Positions 27,510 through 36,282 of a stretch of DNA of 64,000 nt are shown here, piece after piece. Where the stretch lies: the NCBI GenBank assembly GCA_963790575.1, contig CAWBPD010000030.1, positions 62,001-126,000 on the forward strand. The letters are read 5' to 3'. Numbering within the stretch: position 1 is the first letter of the stretch; the number at the start of each line of letters is the position of its first letter. This DNA is from CAVTSA01 sp963790575 (lineage in GTDB: Bacteria; Chloroflexota; Dormibacteria; Dormibacterales; Dormibacteraceae). Made by a program: the position numbers and the translations under genes. The notes under the pieces are model-generated. The model saw nothing but the letters and a program-made list of their open reading frames with translations, made no database searches and was not told the DNA's origin.

Positions 27510-27587
27510 CGATCATCTTCGCGGCTCGCGCGCGCGTGTGGGACCCTTGAGGCCGTGAGCACCTCGGTCCGAGAAGGAGTCTCGGGA

Positions 27588-28070
27588 ATGGCACTGCGTC
27601 CGCCCGCGAATCGGGTCAGCCGGCGCGCGATCTGGTACTGGATGGTGCGGGCGGTCCCCGGCTGGGTGGTGCTGGTCGCGGCCCAGGTGGGGTTCATGTT
27701 CCTGGTCCCGCAGGGCACCCGGTGGCATCTCGCGGGGCTGGTGGCCACGGTCGTGCTCGCGCTCCTCCACCTGGGGGTGATGCCCCCGTGGCGCTACGCG
27801 GTCCACCGGTGGGAGGCGACACCGGACGCGGTCTACACCCAGGTCGGGTGGCTCGACCAGGAACGCCGCATCGCGCCCATCACGCGGGTGCAGACGGTGG
27901 ACAGTGAGCGGGGCGCGATCGAGCGTCTGTTCGGGCTCGCCAACGTGACCGTCACCACGGCGTCGGCCGCCGGCCCCATCCACATCCACGGGCTGGACTA
28001 CGGGGTCGCCCAGCGGCTCGTGGACGACGTCACCTCACGCGCCCAGGCGACCCGCGGTGACGCGACATGA
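27588..28070 (+). CDS. Bacterial PH-domain membrane protein, YdbS-like
   Basis: 160 residues from the ATG at 27588, which has AAGGAG eight bases upstream; the GTG at 27555 is a weaker alternative. Two hydrophobic helices (VPGWVVLVAAQVGFMFLV; LAGLVATVVLALLHLGVM) are followed by a bPH2 domain (RYAVHRWEATPDAVYTQVGWL, split by the turn) and the family motif APITRVQTVDSERGAIERLFGL. This matches YdbS-type proteins, which are always paired with YdbT. The stop overlaps the next gene by 4 bases, as expected for that pair. Confidence 0.85.
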   Translation: MALRPPANRVSRRAIWYWMVRAVPGWVVLVAAQVGFMFLVPQGTRWHLAGLVATVVLALLHLGVMPPWRYAVHRWEATPDAVYTQVGWLDQERRIAPITRVQTVDSERGAIERLFGLANVTVTTASAAGPIHIHGLDYGVAQRLVDDVTSRAQATRGDAT

Positions 28071-29722
28071 GCGGTCTGGAACCACCCGGCCCGCACACGA
28101 CGGTCGCGCCGCCGGCACCTTCGACGGAGGGCGTGCTCGAGATCCCCTGGCGCCGCCTCAACGCGCGGATGCTGCTCGCGCGTCCACTGAGCGACCTGGT
28201 CCGGTTCATCCCCGGGATCGTGGTGCTGCTCCTGCTCGGGCACACCCGGGGCAGCGACTGGTGGGGGCTGATCGGCGTCGGCGTGGTGCTGGCCCTGGGC
28301 GTCTACCGCTGGTTCACGACCACGTTCCGGATCACGCCGCAGCTGGTGCAGGTGCGCAGCGGCCTGGTCAACCGGAGGACCCTGACCGTCCCCCTGGACC
28401 GCGTCCGCACGGTCGACGTGACGGCGCCGTTCCTGCACCGTCTCCTCGGCCTGGCCCGGGTCAGCGTGGGCACCGGCCAGTCGGACCGCCGCAACGACTC
28501 GCTGCGGCTGGATGCGCTCGGAGCTGAGGAGGCCGACCGGCTGGCGGGTGAGCTGCTCCACCGGCAGCGACAGGTGGCGGCGGAGGAGGCGGCACCGACC
28601 GGTCTGCCGGCTCCGCCCGAAGTGGCTTTAGGAGCGCCGGCCGCCGGCGCCACCGCCGCCCGCGCCGCCGCCGCCGGCGCAACCGACCTCGCGCACTTCG
28701 ATCCCGCCTGGATCCGATTCGGGCCCTTCACGCTCTCGGGCCTGGTCACGGTGCTGGTCGTCCTCGGCTTCGTCAGTCGCTACATCTCCTACATCCACGT
28801 CCAGATCCTGCCCGGGGTGCGCGCGGCCGAGCAGCGCGCCGCACAAGGTGGGCTGATCGCGATCGTCGTGGTCGCCGCGCTTCTTCTGATCCTGGTCGTC
28901 GTGCTCCTCTCCACCATCGGCTACCTGGTCGCTTTCTGGGGCTTCCGTCTCAGCCGGCAGGCGGAGGGGACGCTGCAGGTGCGCCGGGGCTTGATCACCA
29001 CCCGCTCCGTCACCATCGAGGAGCGGCGCCTGCGGGGCATCGAGATCTCGGAGCCGCTGCTGCTGCGGGCGGTGCGGGGCGCCCGCTGCATCGCGATCAC
29101 GACCGGGCTGCGGGTCGGACGTGGCGCCGACCGGGGTGGGTCAGTGCTGCTGCCGCCCGCCCCGCGGGAGGTGGCCCTGCGGGTCGCCGGTGAGGTGATC
29201 CGGGACCCCCGGCCGGTGGGGACTCCGCTCCGCCGCCACGGGCCGGCGGCCACGCGGCGGCGGTTCACACGCGCGCTGCTGGTGGGTGCCATCCTCTGCG
29301 CGCTGCTCATCCTGGGGGAATACCTGGTCGGCCTCGGTGTGGAGTTCTGGATCGCCTCGCTGGTCATCCTCCCGCTGGCGGCCCTGCTGGCCTGGGACCG
29401 CGGGCGCTCACTCGGTCACACCGTGCGGGACCGCTGGCTGGTGGTCCGCATCGGATCCCTGATCCGCCGCACCAGCATCGTGAACTGCGACGGCGTGATC
29501 GGGTGGGACCTGCACCAGAGCTTCTTTCAGCGCCGGCTGGGCCTGCTCACCCTCTCCGCCACCACCGCCGCCGGGCGTCAGCGGTACACGGCCCAGGACG
29601 TCTCAGTGGAGGAGGCGCTGGCGACGTGCGAGCAAGGGCTGCCCGGACTCCTCCACCCCTTCCTGGTCGCGAGGGATCAGCCCTCCTCGCTCGGGCCTAG
29701 GATGGTGAGCCCAGAAGCATGA
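28067..29722 (+). CDS. Bacterial PH-domain membrane protein, YdbT-like
   Basis: 551 residues. It contains three bPH2 repeats, each following a pair of membrane helices: around ITPQLVQVRSGLVNRRTL, around GTLQVRRGLITTRSVTIEE and around RWLVVRIGSLIRRTSIVNCD. This is the architecture of YdbT. A low-complexity Ala/Gly/Pro linker (residues about 185-205) separates the first and second. YdbS/YdbT pairs have been linked to membrane protection or export in Bacillus, but their biochemical role is unclear. It overlaps both neighbours by 4 bases, including korA downstream, which belongs to unrelated metabolism. Confidence 0.85.
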   Translation: MSGLEPPGPHTTVAPPAPSTEGVLEIPWRRLNARMLLARPLSDLVRFIPGIVVLLLLGHTRGSDWWGLIGVGVVLALGVYRWFTTTFRITPQLVQVRSGLVNRRTLTVPLDRVRTVDVTAPFLHRLLGLARVSVGTGQSDRRNDSLRLDALGAEEADRLAGELLHRQRQVAAEEAAPTGLPAPPEVALGAPAAGATAARAAAAGATDLAHFDPAWIRFGPFTLSGLVTVLVVLGFVSRYISYIHVQILPGVRAAEQRAAQGGLIAIVVVAALLLILVVVLLSTIGYLVAFWGFRLSRQAEGTLQVRRGLITTRSVTIEERRLRGIEISEPLLLRAVRGARCIAITTGLRVGRGADRGGSVLLPPAPREVALRVAGEVIRDPRPVGTPLRRHGPAATRRRFTRALLVGAILCALLILGEYLVGLGVEFWIASLVILPLAALLAWDRGRSLGHTVRDRWLVVRIGSLIRRTSIVNCDGVIGWDLHQSFFQRRLGLLTLSATTAAGRQRYTAQDVSVEEALATCEQGLPGLLHPFLVARDQPSSLGPRMVSPEA

Positions 29723-31524
29723 GCGCGACCGTCAACGACCTCACGTTCCAGGCCGCCACCGTCAACGGATCGGGAAGTCAGTCGGCCAACCTGGTGCTGA
29801 CCCGCGCGATCTTCGCCATGGGGATCCCGGTCGCACCCAAGAACGTTTTCCCGTCCAACATCGAGGGACTGCCCACCTGGTACCAGCTGCGGGTCTCGCC
29901 ACAGGGGTATCAGGCACGGAAGGGAGATCCCGACATCATCGTGGCGCTCAACCCCCAGACCTGGCGCGACGATCTCGAGACACTTCCGCCGGGCGGGGTG
30001 GTGGTGCACGAGGCCGCCTACTCGACGGCGGATGTGCGCAGCGACCTCAACTACTATCCGGTGCCGTTCGCGAAGCTGGCCAAGAGCAGGATCACGAACG
30101 ACGCCCTGCGCAAACAGCTCACCAACATGCTCTACGTGGGGGTGGTCGGCGGTCTTCTCGGCATCCCGCTCGAGGACCTGGTGCACGGGGTGCACCGGAC
30201 GTTTCCCACCAAACCCAAGGCGTGGCAGTCGAACGAGGACGCAATCACGGTCGGGTTTGAGTACTGGAAAGAGAACTTCGCCGACCGGCCGTGCGGGCTG
30301 CGGCTGGAGGCGGTGCCGGGCGGGACGGACGGGCTGGTGCTGCTGGAAGGCAACCAGGCGGCGGCGCTGGGGTGCCTGATGGGCGGCTGCACGGTCGCCG
30401 CCTGGTACCCCATCACTCCCTCCTCCAGTCTGTGCGAGAACCTGATCGCCTACGCCAACCGGTTCCGGCGTGACCCCGAGACGGGCGAGTCCCGGATCGC
30501 CATCGTGCAGGCGGAGGACGAGCTGGCGGCGCTGGGCATGGCGATCGGTGCCGGGTGGACCGGAGCCCGGGCGATGACCTCGACCAGCGGCCCCGGGCTC
30601 TCGCTGATGGCCGAGTTCAGCGGCTTCGGGTACTACGCCGAGGTGCCGGTGGTCGTCTTCGATATCCAGCGCATCGGCCCCTCCACCGGCCTCCCCACCC
30701 GGACCTCCCAGGCCGACCTCGCCTTCGCCCACACCATCTCGCACGGTGACACCCGGCACCCGGTGCTGCTGCCGGCCACGGTGGCCGAGGTCTACGAGTT
30801 CGCGCAGCGGGCGTTCGACCTTGCCGACCGGCTGCAGACACCGGTCTTCGTGCTCTCCGACCTCGACCTGGGCATGAACCTCTGGATGTCGCCCCCCCTC
30901 TCCTACCCGGAGCAGCCCTTCGACCGGGGCAAGGTCCTCTCGGTGGAGGATCTGGATCGCCTCGGTGGCGAGTGGGGCCGCTACCGCGACGTGGACGGAG
31001 ACGGTATCCCCTACCGCACGCTGCCGGGGACGGAGCACGACGCGGCCGGGTACTTCACCCGCGGGTCCGGCCATGACCCCGATGCCCGCTACACCGAGGG
31101 TGCCGAGGCCTACGCGGCCAACATGGACCGGCTGGCCCGGAAGTTGAGGCACGCGGAGCACCTCCTGCCCGAGCCGGTCACTGACGACGCCGGCGGACCC
31201 GGCGTGGGGCTGATCGCGTTCGGAAGCACCGAGCACGCGATCAAAGAGGCGCGCGATCTGCTGGCGGCACGCGGCATGGCGGCCGACTACCTGCGGGTCC
31301 GCTCCCTCCCCCTGCACGCGTCGGTAACCGCCTTCGTCGAGGCTCACGAGCGGGTCTACGTGGTGGAGCAGAACCGCGACGGGCAGCTCTACGACCTGGT
31401 GCGGCTGGCCCTGCCCGGGGCGCTGGTCGACCGGGTCCGTTCCATCCGCAACTACGATGGGCAACCGATCACCGCCGAGACGATCACCCGCCCACTCTCC
31501 GAGCTTGAGGTCACCCTGGTATGA
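29719..31524 (+). CDS. korA: 2-oxoacid:ferredoxin oxidoreductase, fused gamma-alpha subunit
   Basis: 601 residues. Residues about 10-190 are the gamma domain (GSGSQSANLVLTRAIFAMGI; NVFPSNIEGLPTWYQLRVS), followed by the alpha domain with the family motif WYPITPSSSLCE. The rest carries DIQRIGPSTGLPTRTSQADL. This is the fused form found in KorA / 2-oxoglutarate:ferredoxin oxidoreductases of aerobic actinobacteria and Chloroflexota. With KorB it decarboxylates 2-oxoglutarate (or another 2-oxoacid) to the CoA thioester while reducing ferredoxin. It is coupled by ATGA overlap to korB. Confidence 0.93.
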   Translation: MSATVNDLTFQAATVNGSGSQSANLVLTRAIFAMGIPVAPKNVFPSNIEGLPTWYQLRVSPQGYQARKGDPDIIVALNPQTWRDDLETLPPGGVVVHEAAYSTADVRSDLNYYPVPFAKLAKSRITNDALRKQLTNMLYVGVVGGLLGIPLEDLVHGVHRTFPTKPKAWQSNEDAITVGFEYWKENFADRPCGLRLEAVPGGTDGLVLLEGNQAAALGCLMGGCTVAAWYPITPSSSLCENLIAYANRFRRDPETGESRIAIVQAEDELAALGMAIGAGWTGARAMTSTSGPGLSLMAEFSGFGYYAEVPVVVFDIQRIGPSTGLPTRTSQADLAFAHTISHGDTRHPVLLPATVAEVYEFAQRAFDLADRLQTPVFVLSDLDLGMNLWMSPPLSYPEQPFDRGKVLSVEDLDRLGGEWGRYRDVDGDGIPYRTLPGTEHDAAGYFTRGSGHDPDARYTEGAEAYAANMDRLARKLRHAEHLLPEPVTDDAGGPGVGLIAFGSTEHAIKEARDLLAARGMAADYLRVRSLPLHASVTAFVEAHERVYVVEQNRDGQLYDLVRLALPGALVDRVRSIRNYDGQPITAETITRPLSELEVTLV

Positions 31525-32543
31525 GCACTGCCGTCAACCACATCGGACTCCCGCGCCTCGCCTACAAGGGCGCGGCCACCACACTCTGCGCGGGCTGCGG
31601 CCACAACTCCATCACCAACCACCTGATCAAGGCGCTGTTCGAGCTCGGCGTGGAGCCGCACCGGCTGGCCAAGATGTCCGGCATCGGGTGCTCCTCCAAG
31701 GCGACCGCCTACTTCGTCGATCGCGCGCACGGCATGAACGCCGTCCACGGGCGGATGCCGTCCACCACCACCGGGGCGCATGTCGGCAACCGAAACCTGA
31801 TCATGATCGGGATCTCGGGCGACGGTGACACCGTCTCGATCGGACTCGGCCAGTTCATGCACCTGATGCGGCGCAACGTCGACTGCACCTATCTGATCGA
31901 GGACAACGGAACCTACGGGCTGACCAAGGGACAGTTCTCCGCCACCGCCGACGTCGGCTCCACCCAGAAGCGGGGGGCGCCCAACCCCTACCGGCCGATC
32001 GACCCGTGTGCGGTCGCCCTCTCCCTCGGCTGCTCGTTCGTGGCCCGTTCGTTCAGCGGCGACGGCAAGCAGCTGGTGCCGCTGCTCAAGGCCGCCATCG
32101 CCCACCGCGGGACGGCGATGCTGGACATCGTCTCCCCCTGCGTCACGTTCAACGACCACGACGGCTCCACCAAGAGCTACAGCTGGGTCAAGGACCACGA
32201 GGAGCAGATCCAGGACGTCTCGTTCATCCCCTACTTCGAGGAGATCGAGGTCGACTACGAGCCCGGGGAGTCGACGGTGGTGGAGCTGCACGACGGCTCC
32301 CACCTGCGCCTGCACAAGCTGGCCGAGGACCACGACCCCTCGGATCGCCTGGGTGCGCTGTCGATGATCGAGCGGTCGCGGGAGGATGGGCACCTGGTGA
32401 CGGGGCTGCTCTACGTCGACGAGTCGGCGTCCGACTTCGCGACCGTGGAGAAGTTGCCCCAGCGGCCGCTGCACGAGTTCGGCGAGGAGGAGCTGCGCCC
32501 GTCGCGGGAGGCGTTCGCGGCCCTCATGTCGGAGCTCAGTTAG
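31521..32543 (+). CDS. korB: 2-oxoacid:ferredoxin oxidoreductase, beta subunit
   Basis: 340 residues. It has the cluster cysteines CAGCGHNS and GIGCSSKAT, the thiamine diphosphate site GDGDTVSIGLGQFMHLMRRN (described in part) and a late cysteine in IVSPCVTFNDHDGS. The C-terminal extension of about 80 residues (VVELHDGSHLRLHKL onward) is usual for this KorB class. There is no ferredoxin gene next to it. It ends at 32543, and a nested hairpin element follows before a convergent gene. Confidence 0.95.
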   Translation: MSTAVNHIGLPRLAYKGAATTLCAGCGHNSITNHLIKALFELGVEPHRLAKMSGIGCSSKATAYFVDRAHGMNAVHGRMPSTTTGAHVGNRNLIMIGISGDGDTVSIGLGQFMHLMRRNVDCTYLIEDNGTYGLTKGQFSATADVGSTQKRGAPNPYRPIDPCAVALSLGCSFVARSFSGDGKQLVPLLKAAIAHRGTAMLDIVSPCVTFNDHDGSTKSYSWVKDHEEQIQDVSFIPYFEEIEVDYEPGESTVVELHDGSHLRLHKLAEDHDPSDRLGALSMIERSREDGHLVTGLLYVDESASDFATVEKLPQRPLHEFGEEELRPSREAFAALMSELS

Positions 32544-32559
32544 GGGGCCACATAACGCG

Positions 32560-32617
32560 CGTTTCTGCACAGCCCGGGGCAAAAACGCCGCGCGTAGCCC
32601 CTATATGTGCAGAAACG
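32560..32617. terminator. Nested hairpin between convergent genes (copy 1 of a dispersed element)
   Basis: Outer arms CGTTTCTGCACA (32560-32571) and TGTGCAGAAACG (32606-32617) are perfect inverse complements. Inside them GGGGC pairs with GCCCC around a 12-nt loop, AAACGCCGCGCG. korB and the ceramidase-like gene both end into it, so it may terminate transcription in both directions. Related elements occur at 36198, 50129 and 50294. Confidence 0.65.
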
Positions 32618-32621
32618 GCCC

Positions 32622-33989
32622 TTACCAGAGAGCGCGCAGGGCGTCGACGCTGGCGCTGACCACTCGGGAGGCCTCCCCGCGCTCGATGTTCGTGTTGGTG
32701 ATCCCGTAGGCCCATCGGAACCGATCCTGGTCCAGGATGTCGTCGAGCGCTGCCCCGGCGATGCGGTCCAGATCCTCGGGCAGAGGGAGGTAGCCGTGGC
32801 TCCCGTTGCAGTACCCCAGCGGGATCGTGATCCCAAACGGACTCCCTGAGCGGATCTGGACTCCGAGCCCGTTGAACGGCTCGAACGGATTCCCGACCAG
32901 CCCCACGTCGCCGATCCGGAGCGCCTGGACCTCGACTGCCACCAGCTGTCCTTCCCGCTGCTTGATGGAGCGGAGCGTCTGCGCCGCCAGCCGTTGGTAG
33001 TGGAGTGGAAAGCGCTGGGCCGAGTCCATGGTGTGGAGGTCGTCCAACCACACCCTCGGGTACTCGGGCTCCGTCTCCCGGGAGAGCCTGTCGACCGCGG
33101 CATCGATCTGGGCGAGCGACCAGGGCAAACGCCGCGAGGCGAGCGAGATCTGCTGCGCGTGGGCACCCAGGGCGCACGCGGTCTGCGTTTCGATGCCATC
33201 CGCCGCCGCCACCGCGGCCGTGCCCAACGCCGCACCCAGCCGATCGCGGTTGGCGAAGGTCATGGGCAGCGACTCCGGGTTGCCGAACCAGTAGTTCCAG
33301 GGTGCGACGTCACCGGCGCACCCCTGCAGAAAGAGCGCTGTCACACCCGGAACCTGCTGCTCCACCGTGCGCCGCAGCGCGCCGGGAAAGTCGGCGTTCC
33401 AAAGCAGCGTCTGCCCGCCCATCGTGATCGCGTGGCACCCGAACGCGACCACGATGGCGATCGGCTCCCCCGACTCGGTATCGACGCGGATGACGCTCAG
33501 CGTGTCGTCGACCTTCGCCTCCGGCAGCACCCGGTTGGTCGAGACCCCCTTCACTGGTTCCGCCGCCGCCCCCACACGCGCCGGCGCCCGCGCCTGCTGC
33601 GCCGCGTACGCCGTGCCGGCGATGAGATCCGGAAGGGCCGCGCGGTAGCCGTCGAAGCCCGGGCGGTCGACCAGCGCCGCGATCGGCTGGTCCCGCGTCA
33701 TGCTGGGCGCGCTGTGGTTGTGGGCGGCGTTGATCAGCACGTGGTCGCCGGGGATGCCGGTCAGCTGCTGGATGCGGTGCTGGATCTCCCCACCCAGGCG
33801 CTCGTCCACGAAGACCAGGTCGACGGTCACGATTGCGACCCGCACCACCCCGTCGTCGAGCACCAGAGTCCGGGCCTCCAGCGGGTCGTGCGTCCCCTCG
33901 GCGAGGCCGGTGCGCAGCCCCCAGCAGCCGTGCGGGACGCCACAGGGAGGGGTGATGTCGGCGGTGCCGGTCCCCGCCAGCAGGCCCAT
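32622..33989 (-). CDS. Neutral/alkaline ceramidase-like hydrolase (copy 1)
   Basis: 455 residues. The N-terminus GTGTADITPPCGVPHGCWG is the hallmark of the neutral/alkaline non-lysosomal ceramidase N-terminal domain. Zinc-ligand histidines are recognisable in INAAHNHSAPS and in VVAFGCHAITMGG. It lacks a signal peptide and the C-terminal immunoglobulin-like domain of true ceramidases, and is about 200 residues shorter. In such short cytoplasmic forms the substrate is probably another amide or ester, not ceramide. It is the last gene of the minus-strand catabolic run, 1 base after the aspartoacylase-like gene. A second family member lies at 48.7-50.1 kb. Confidence 0.75.
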   Translation of the reverse strand: MGLLAGTGTADITPPCGVPHGCWGLRTGLAEGTHDPLEARTLVLDDGVVRVAIVTVDLVFVDERLGGEIQHRIQQLTGIPGDHVLINAAHNHSAPSMTRDQPIAALVDRPGFDGYRAALPDLIAGTAYAAQQARAPARVGAAAEPVKGVSTNRVLPEAKVDDTLSVIRVDTESGEPIAIVVAFGCHAITMGGQTLLWNADFPGALRRTVEQQVPGVTALFLQGCAGDVAPWNYWFGNPESLPMTFANRDRLGAALGTAAVAAADGIETQTACALGAHAQQISLASRRLPWSLAQIDAAVDRLSRETEPEYPRVWLDDLHTMDSAQRFPLHYQRLAAQTLRSIKQREGQLVAVEVQALRIGDVGLVGNPFEPFNGLGVQIRSGSPFGITIPLGYCNGSHGYLPLPEDLDRIAGAALDDILDQDRFRWAYGITNTNIERGEASRVVSASVDALRALW

Positions 33990-33990
33990 C

Positions 33991-35025
33991 TCAGGCCACC
34001 TCCTGGGCGAGCAGCGACGCCCGATCGGCGGCCTGGCCGATGACGCAGACGCACTCGCCCCGCTCGGTGGGTGCCGGTGCCCGCAGCGCGCACGCCACGC
34101 CGGCGGCCTTCGCTACCACATCGACCGGAGGCCCCACCAGGTCGTCCAGCCGGTGGATGCGTGCCACGACCTGTCCCTTCTCGACCCCCTCGCCCAGCTC
34201 GATCAGATGCTCGGCAAGACCGGTGGCGGGGGCCATCAGGTAGTCCTCGGGATCGGTCGCGCGCAACAAGGTTGTCGGCGGCAGCCCGGCCCCGCCACGG
34301 GTTCGAACGTCGCCCTCCAGCACACCGAGGTGCCGCAGCACGTTGACCAGCCCCTCGTAGGCCAGCCGGTGGGTGGCGGCCGGAACCGCGCCCCCGCCGC
34401 CCAGCTCGGCACCGACCACGATCTTGCCCTGGGCCTCGGCTTCGTTGACGAAGAGCCCGGTGCCCGCGACGTCGATGTACGCGACCGACCAGTCCGCGTT
34501 CCAGGCCAGCATGGCGTCGACCATCGCGGCCCGCTGCGTGGGATCCGGCACCAGGTGCACCTCCGACCACTGAAGGCAGCGAAGTGAGCGGCCCCCCGAG
34601 TGCAGGTCGATGAGCGCGTCACAGCGTGGGAGCACGGTTCGGGTCAGGTAGTCGGCGAGGATCTCGGCGGGGCTGCCATCGGGCGAGCCCGGGAACACCC
34701 GGTTGAAGTTCTCCCCTGTGGGCCAGCTGCGTGTGAAGGCGCGCGCCGCCGGCGGGGAGAGGCAGGGAATGACGATCACGCGGCCCCGTACGTCAGGTGG
34801 CCGCAGCGACCGCGCCAGCTTGAGCGCCGCGATCTGTCCCTCGGGCTCGTCGCCGTGGTTGCCGCCGGTCACGAGCACGGTCGGGCCCTCCCCCTGAGCC
34901 ACACAGACGAGCGGGATCAGCAGCTGTCCCCAGGCGCTGGTGTCGGTGGACTGCGGGATGCGCAGATCGCCCACCTGGCGCGCGGGTCCGTCGAGGTCGA
35001 CGTCCGAGGTCACCGGCGAGTTCAT
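33991..35025 (-). CDS. Succinylglutamate desuccinylase / aspartoacylase-family deacylase
   Basis: 344 residues from the ATG at 35025. Zinc ligands are in GGNHGDEPEGQ (His and Glu) and DLHSGG (His), the pattern of the M14-like AstE/AspA family. The C-terminal beta domain (VARIHRLDDLVGPPVDVVAK) is typical of the 'predicted deacylase' branch. Known members remove an acyl group from N-acyl amino acids. The start overlaps the stop of the enolase-superfamily gene by 4 bases and its stop is 1 base from the ceramidase-like gene. The trio probably acts on one substrate. Specificity unknown. Confidence 0.8.
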   Translation of the reverse strand: MNSPVTSDVDLDGPARQVGDLRIPQSTDTSAWGQLLIPLVCVAQGEGPTVLVTGGNHGDEPEGQIAALKLARSLRPPDVRGRVIVIPCLSPPAARAFTRSWPTGENFNRVFPGSPDGSPAEILADYLTRTVLPRCDALIDLHSGGRSLRCLQWSEVHLVPDPTQRAAMVDAMLAWNADWSVAYIDVAGTGLFVNEAEAQGKIVVGAELGGGGAVPAATHRLAYEGLVNVLRHLGVLEGDVRTRGGAGLPPTTLLRATDPEDYLMAPATGLAEHLIELGEGVEKGQVVARIHRLDDLVGPPVDVVAKAAGVACALRAPAPTERGECVCVIGQAADRASLLAQEVA

Positions 35026-36155
35026 GCCGCCTCCGTCACGATGCAGCGTGCCAGCACCTCCTCGTCGAGGTCGACGCCGATCCCGGGCGCCGTTGGGATC
35101 TCCACCATGCCGTCCCGCAGAGGAAACCGCTGCGCCACCAGCTGCCGGTTGAGCTCCGTCTCCTGCACGCAGTACTCGAAGATCTCGGCCTCCTCCATCG
35201 CCGCCAGGACGTGGAGGCTCGCCGCCTTGATGATGCCGGTGCTCCAGGAGTGCGTCACACAGCGCCGCCCCCGCTGCCGGGCGAGCTCGGCGATGCGGAG
35301 GCACTCCGAGATCCCGCCCGCCCGCGTCACGTCCGGCTGTACGACCTCTACCCCGCCCTGGTCGATGAGGCGCTCGAAGTCGGCCAGCGTGGTCTCCTCC
35401 TCACCAGCCGCGATCGGGGTGTCGACCGCCGCCACCAGCGCCCGGTACTTCGCGTAGTCGTCGGGCATGAACGGCTCCTCGATCCAGAACAGGTCGTACC
35501 GGCCCATCCGGCGCGCGCGCTGGATGGCGTCGCGAGGGCCGCTCCAGCCGTTGCCGATGTCGATCAGGAGGTCGAACTCCGGCCCCCCTGCCTCCCGGGC
35601 GGCGGCGACCAGCGCCACGTCCCGATCGGCGTCCTGGCCGAGCGGACCCCAGCCCAGCTTGACCGCTCCGAACCCGGCCTCGCGCTGCGCCTCCACCACC
35701 CGGCGCACCTCGGCGGGAGTCTCCGGCATCAGCGTGCTGGCGTAGGCGCGGATCCAGGTCCGGCGGGCGCCACCGAGCAGCTCGTGGACCGGCTTGCCGG
35801 CCGCCTTCCCGGCCAGGTCCCAGAGCGCGATCTCGAGTCCGCTGATCGCATGCAGGACCACGCCCCGCCGGCCGAAGTAGAGCGATCCCTCGTACATCCG
35901 GCGCCAGAGCCGGCCGATCTCGAGGGGATTCTGGCCCACCAGGAGCGCGCGCAGGCCGTTGGCGATCTTGTGCGACGCCGGCGCCTGGATGACGGCCTTG
36001 GCCACGCTGGGGATGGAGTCGACCTCGCCCACCCCGGTGATTCCGGCGTCGGTGTGGATGCGCACCACGAGAGCGTCCTGACTGCCGTCGGCCGCGGTGG
36101 TGTCGCGGGCGCCCGGCTGGCGCAGCATCAGCGCCTCGACGTCGGTGATGACCAT
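35022..36155 (-). CDS. Mandelate racemase/enolase-superfamily enzyme (MR subgroup)
   Basis: 377 residues from the ATG at 36155, with GAGGAGG nine bases upstream. The enolase-superfamily residues are visible: the lysine region AVKLGWGPLG, metal ligands in LLIDIGNGWSG (Asp), WIEEPFMPDD (Glu) and AAGEEET (Glu), then VVQPDVTRAGGISE and a histidine in CVTHSWSTG. A C-terminal histidine in this position marks the mandelate racemase subgroup, which includes many sugar-acid dehydratases and racemases. It would abstract the alpha proton of a carboxylate. The exact substrate is not predictable. It is coupled to the deacylase by ATGA. Confidence 0.85.
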   Translation of the reverse strand: MVITDVEALMLRQPGARDTTAADGSQDALVVRIHTDAGITGVGEVDSIPSVAKAVIQAPASHKIANGLRALLVGQNPLEIGRLWRRMYEGSLYFGRRGVVLHAISGLEIALWDLAGKAAGKPVHELLGGARRTWIRAYASTLMPETPAEVRRVVEAQREAGFGAVKLGWGPLGQDADRDVALVAAAREAGGPEFDLLIDIGNGWSGPRDAIQRARRMGRYDLFWIEEPFMPDDYAKYRALVAAVDTPIAAGEEETTLADFERLIDQGGVEVVQPDVTRAGGISECLRIAELARQRGRRCVTHSWSTGIIKAASLHVLAAMEEAEIFEYCVQETELNRQLVAQRFPLRDGMVEIPTAPGIGVDLDEEVLARCIVTEAA

Positions 36156-36197
36156 GGGCTCCATCCTCCTCTGAGCAGCCTGAGCGCGGGCGAGCGC

Positions 36198-36257
36198 CAA
36201 AGTGTCCGCAGTCTGGCGCTACAACGCGCGGGGTAGGGCCGGAGTGCGGACACTTTG
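36198..36257. repeat. Nested hairpin (copy 2 of the dispersed element)
   Basis: Outer arms CAAAGTGTCCGCA (36198-36210) and TGCGGACACTTTG (36245-36257) are perfect. The inner arms GGCGCTA and TAGGGCC (one mismatch) enclose the 12-nt loop CAACGCGCGGGG. The outer stem sequence differs from copies 1, 3 and 4, while the inner layout is kept. It lies between two minus-strand genes. Confidence 0.7.
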
Positions 36258-36282
36258 TCACTTGCGGCGCCTCGCGAGCGTC

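Noticed and set aside
36156..36200. Upstream start at 36200 for the enolase-superfamily gene
   Set aside because: It would run through the outer arm of the nested hairpin, and the ribosome binding site fits the ATG at 36155.
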